Below, piece after piece: positions 61,947 to 64,000 of a DNA stretch of 64,000 nucleotides. Under the pieces are notes generated by a model, which was not told the DNA's origin, did not search any database, and saw nothing but the letters and a program-made list of their open reading frames with translations. The position numbers were made by a program, and so were the translations under genes. How positions within the stretch are numbered: the first letter of the stretch is position 1; every line of letters starts with the position of its first letter. This DNA comes from Streptomyces sp. 130 (lineage in GTDB: Bacteria; Actinomycetota; Actinomycetes; Streptomycetales; Streptomycetaceae). The stretch covers positions 1 through 64,000 of the forward strand of contig NZ_VJNO01000026.1 in assembly GCF_007096885.1 (NCBI RefSeq), read 5' to 3'.

Positions 61947-62557
61947 CCGGTGCCTCCGGGGTCGTGGGTTGCGGGCCCTCGCGGGTCCTCGGTGCTCTTC
62001 GTGTAGTCCTCCGGGTCCGCGCCGAGGACGTCGTGCCACAGGTCGCCGGTGGCGTCGCGGCCCCGGGCCTGGAGGGCGCGGTCGGCGCGCAGCCGGGCCC
62101 GGAGGCGGCGGCGTTCTGCGCGGTAGGCGCGGCGCGCCTCGGCGCTGCGGTCGCCGTCGGCCCGGAACCGCGCGCGCAGTTCGTCGCGCTCGTCCAGCAC
62201 CTCGGCGCGCAGGACGATGCGGCGGTCCTCCAGGTCGTCGTGGACCTCGTCGGTGCCGGTGAGCTGGTGGCCGCGGTAGGCCATGGCGAGCAGGAACGCG
62301 GTGGTGGCCAGGGTGATGACGATCGCGGTCAGCGCGATGGCCTGGGGCAGCGGGTCGGTGACCCGGCCGAGGTCGACGCCGTACAGCAGCGGTTCGCGGC
62401 CCGCCCGGCCGGTGGCGGACAGGATGAAGAGGTTGATGCCGTTGCCGGCGATGACCGCGCCGAGCAGGATGCGGGTGAGGGGCCGGGTCAGCATGAGGAC
62501 GCCGCCGACGGCGCAGAGGACCGCCGCGGTGGCCAGGAGCGAGGCGCTGACGGTCAC
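61943..62557 (-). CDS. mnhC: Na+/H+ antiporter subunit C (MnhC/MrpC), with long charged C-terminal extension
   Basis: 204 residues from a GTG overlapping the stop of the A/B gene. Residues 1-100 are a NuoK-like three-helix protein (GGVLMLTRPLTRILLGAVIAGNGINLFIL, DPLPQAIALTAIVITLATTAFLLA). Residues 105-204 form an Arg/Asp/Glu-rich hydrophilic tail, probably a coiled coil. Typical MrpC proteins are about 115 residues, so the tail is an actinobacterial extension of unknown use. Confidence 0.92.
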   Translation of the reverse strand: MTVSASLLATAAVLCAVGGVLMLTRPLTRILLGAVIAGNGINLFILSATGRAGREPLLYGVDLGRVTDPLPQAIALTAIVITLATTAFLLAMAYRGHQLTGTDEVHDDLEDRRIVLRAEVLDERDELRARFRADGDRSAEARRAYRAERRRLRARLRADRALQARGRDATGDLWHDVLGADPEDYTKSTEDPRGPATHDPGGTG

Positions 62558-64000
62558 GGGGTGGCCTCCCCGGGCTCGGGGCCGGGCCGGCGGGCGGCGG
62601 CCTTCTCGGCGGCGGCGCGCTCGATCTGCCGGTCGATCTTGGCGCCGAGGGCCCGCACGATGTCGAGGACGACGCCGAGGACCAGCAGGTAGACCCCGCA
62701 GTCGAAGAGGACGGGGGTGCCGAATGCGAAGTCGCCGATGAGCGGCAGGTGGCCGTGGTACGTCCAGGCGTGCAGGACCGTTCCGTCGGTGAGGCCGAGC
62801 AGGGCGACCCCGGTGGAGACGAAGAGGCCGAGCCCGGTGAACAGGCCGGGCTGCAGGGGCGCTGCCTCGGCGAGTTCGAAGCGCCCGCCCGCGAGGTAGC
62901 GGGTGATCAGGGCGAGGCCCGCGACCAGGCCGCCGACGAAGCCTCCGCCCGGCATGTTCTCGGCGCAGAACAACAGGTAGACCGAGAGCACCAGGATCGG
63001 GTGGAAGAGCAGCCGGGTCACCACCTCGAAGACCACGGACCGGTGCTCGGGTGCCAGCGTGGCACCGGCCGCCAGCCAGCCGCGCTCGGGCGCCCCCTCG
63101 TCGCCCTGGGGCACCCCGGTCAGCGGTTCGGCGGTCACGGACCAGGCGGTGCGGCCCCGTACCTCGGCGGGCGCCGCCGTCCCCTCGGCGCGGCGGTGCA
63201 GGTAGATGAGGCTGGTGACGCCGATCGCGGCGGCGGCGAGTACGGCGGACTCGCCCATGGTGTCCCAGGCGCGGAGGTCGACGAGGATGGTGGCGACGAC
63301 GTCCTTGAGGCCGTGGTGCTCGGTCTCCTCGACCATGGCGGCGCCCGCCGGGGGCGCGGTGCGCGCGGCGGCGGCGACCCAGACCACCACGCCGAGGGTG
63401 GCGGCGGCGGCCAGGGCGACCGGGATGCGCACGGCCCGCCGCCAGGTGCTGACGGACTCCTGGAAGTGCACCGGCATCCGCCGCAGGACCAGCACGAACA
63501 CGATCATCGACACGGTCTCGACGCAGAACTGGGTGAGCGCCAGGTCGGGGCCGCCCTGGACGACGAACAGCAGGGCGGTCCCGTAACCGGTGAGTCCGGC
63601 CAGCACCACGGCCTTCATGCGGCGTCTGACGGTGAGGCAGAGGAGGGCCGCCGCGCAGGTCAGGGCGGCGACGGCGCCCTGGAGCGGGACGTCCCAGAGC
63701 CGGGGCGCCGAGGCGCCCTGCCAGGGGCGGTCGGCGATGAGCACGGCGAGCTGTCCGGCGAGCATCACCAGCAGGGTCGTGGCGAGGTACACGGAGAGCG
63801 AGCCGCGCTGGACGAAGCCGGTGGCCTGCAGGGAGAGGCGTTCCAGGCCCAGGAGCAGCTGGCCGAAGACGCCGTCGGCGGTGGGCCAGGCGATGCGCCG
63901 GGAGAGCCGGGCGACCCGGTCCCGCGCGGCGAAGAGGACCGCGCCGCCGGCGATGGCGGCGACGGAGAGGAGGAGGGCGGTGCCCCAGCCGTGCCAGAGC
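62554..64000 (-). CDS. mnhA: Na+/H+ antiporter subunit A with fused B domain (MnhA/B), 5' end beyond the window
   Basis: The last 481 residues of the gene are inside the window; the frame stays open to the edge (LWHGWGTALLLSVAAIAGG at the boundary). The segment contains the C-terminal part of MrpA: GTALLFVVQGGPDLALTQFCVETVSMIVFVLVLRRMP (DUF4040) and MGESAVLAAAAIGVTSLIYLHRR. A MrpB domain follows: FEVVTRLLFHPILVLSVYLLFCAENMPGGGFVGGLVAGLALITRYLAGG. A-B fusions are normal in actinobacteria. A GTG at 63792 is internal, not the start. Confidence 0.93.
   Translation of the reverse strand, partial: LWHGWGTALLLSVAAIAGGAVLFAARDRVARLSRRIAWPTADGVFGQLLLGLERLSLQATGFVQRGSLSVYLATTLLVMLAGQLAVLIADRPWQGASAPRLWDVPLQGAVAALTCAAALLCLTVRRRMKAVVLAGLTGYGTALLFVVQGGPDLALTQFCVETVSMIVFVLVLRRMPVHFQESVSTWRRAVRIPVALAAAATLGVVVWVAAAARTAPPAGAAMVEETEHHGLKDVVATILVDLRAWDTMGESAVLAAAAIGVTSLIYLHRRAEGTAAPAEVRGRTAWSVTAEPLTGVPQGDEGAPERGWLAAGATLAPEHRSVVFEVVTRLLFHPILVLSVYLLFCAENMPGGGFVGGLVAGLALITRYLAGGRFELAEAAPLQPGLFTGLGLFVSTGVALLGLTDGTVLHAWTYHGHLPLIGDFAFGTPVLFDCGVYLLVLGVVLDIVRALGAKIDRQIERAAAEKAAARRPGPEPGEATP

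Overview
The window is high-GC actinobacterial DNA and almost certainly Streptomyces. It has GTG starts, ATGA/GTGA stop-start overlaps, long modular type I polyketide synthases, a mixed aerobic/anaerobic-type cobalamin gene set and an Mrp antiporter operon. No tRNA, rRNA, insertion sequence, phage or CRISPR array was seen.

1-29.2 kb is the right-hand part of a polyketide biosynthetic cluster. It runs leftward from 25.9 kb to the window edge on the minus strand, with a short plus-strand arm at 26.4-29.1 kb. The first PKS starts with a stand-alone acyl carrier domain followed by three KS-AT-DH-KR-ACP modules, all with malonyl-type AT motifs. Upstream lie a two-subunit B12-dependent glutamate mutase, a fold-III PLP decarboxylase, an acyl-adenylating ligase and a small trans-acyltransferase. 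This is the set known from vicenistatin-type macrolactams, where glutamate is isomerised to 3-methylaspartate, activated, loaded and decarboxylated to a 3-aminoisobutyryl starter. A P450 with a 3Fe-4S ferredoxin, an unexplained sugar-isomerase-like TIM barrel, a carboxyltransferase/epsilon pair (extender supply) and a type II thioesterase complete the visible cassette. The rest of the cluster, including any later PKS genes, off-loading domain, pathway regulator, discrete ACP, second ligase and protecting-group peptidase, must lie to the left or elsewhere. Two strong hairpins at 29.07-29.21 kb mark the probable right border. The heptamer TTAGGGG recurs in the divergent promoter region and in front of the PKS.

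29.4-40.5 kb is an accessory and cell-surface region. It holds an orphan PqqD-like protein, a divergent MarR/cupin pair with an operator on the promoter, and a secreted lamin-tail-domain protein. It also has an Imm5-like protein, a hypothetical protein, a decayed anti-sigma-factor kinase, two paralogous secreted peptidoglycan-binding proteins, an AraC regulator, a kinase-like phosphotransferase, a surface protein with four 336-bp SpaA-like repeats, and an L,D-transpeptidase.

40.5-51.9 kb is a corrin-ring biosynthesis locus (cobN behind an adenosylcobalamin-type riboswitch, cobG-cobH-cobIJ, cobK, cbiD, cobL-cobM). cobK is buried antisense between cobIJ and cbiD with no room for promoters. The locus could supply the cofactor for the glutamate mutase 20 kb away, though that link is inferred.

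52-58.8 kb carries a molybdate transporter (modA and a modB-modC fusion) next to a large fused assimilatory nitrate reductase that needs molybdenum cofactor. 59-64 kb is an Mrp-type Na+/H+ antiporter operon (mnhA/B-C-D-E-F-G, minus strand) cut by the window edge. Nearly all calls rest on motif recognition by eye; no database search was run.
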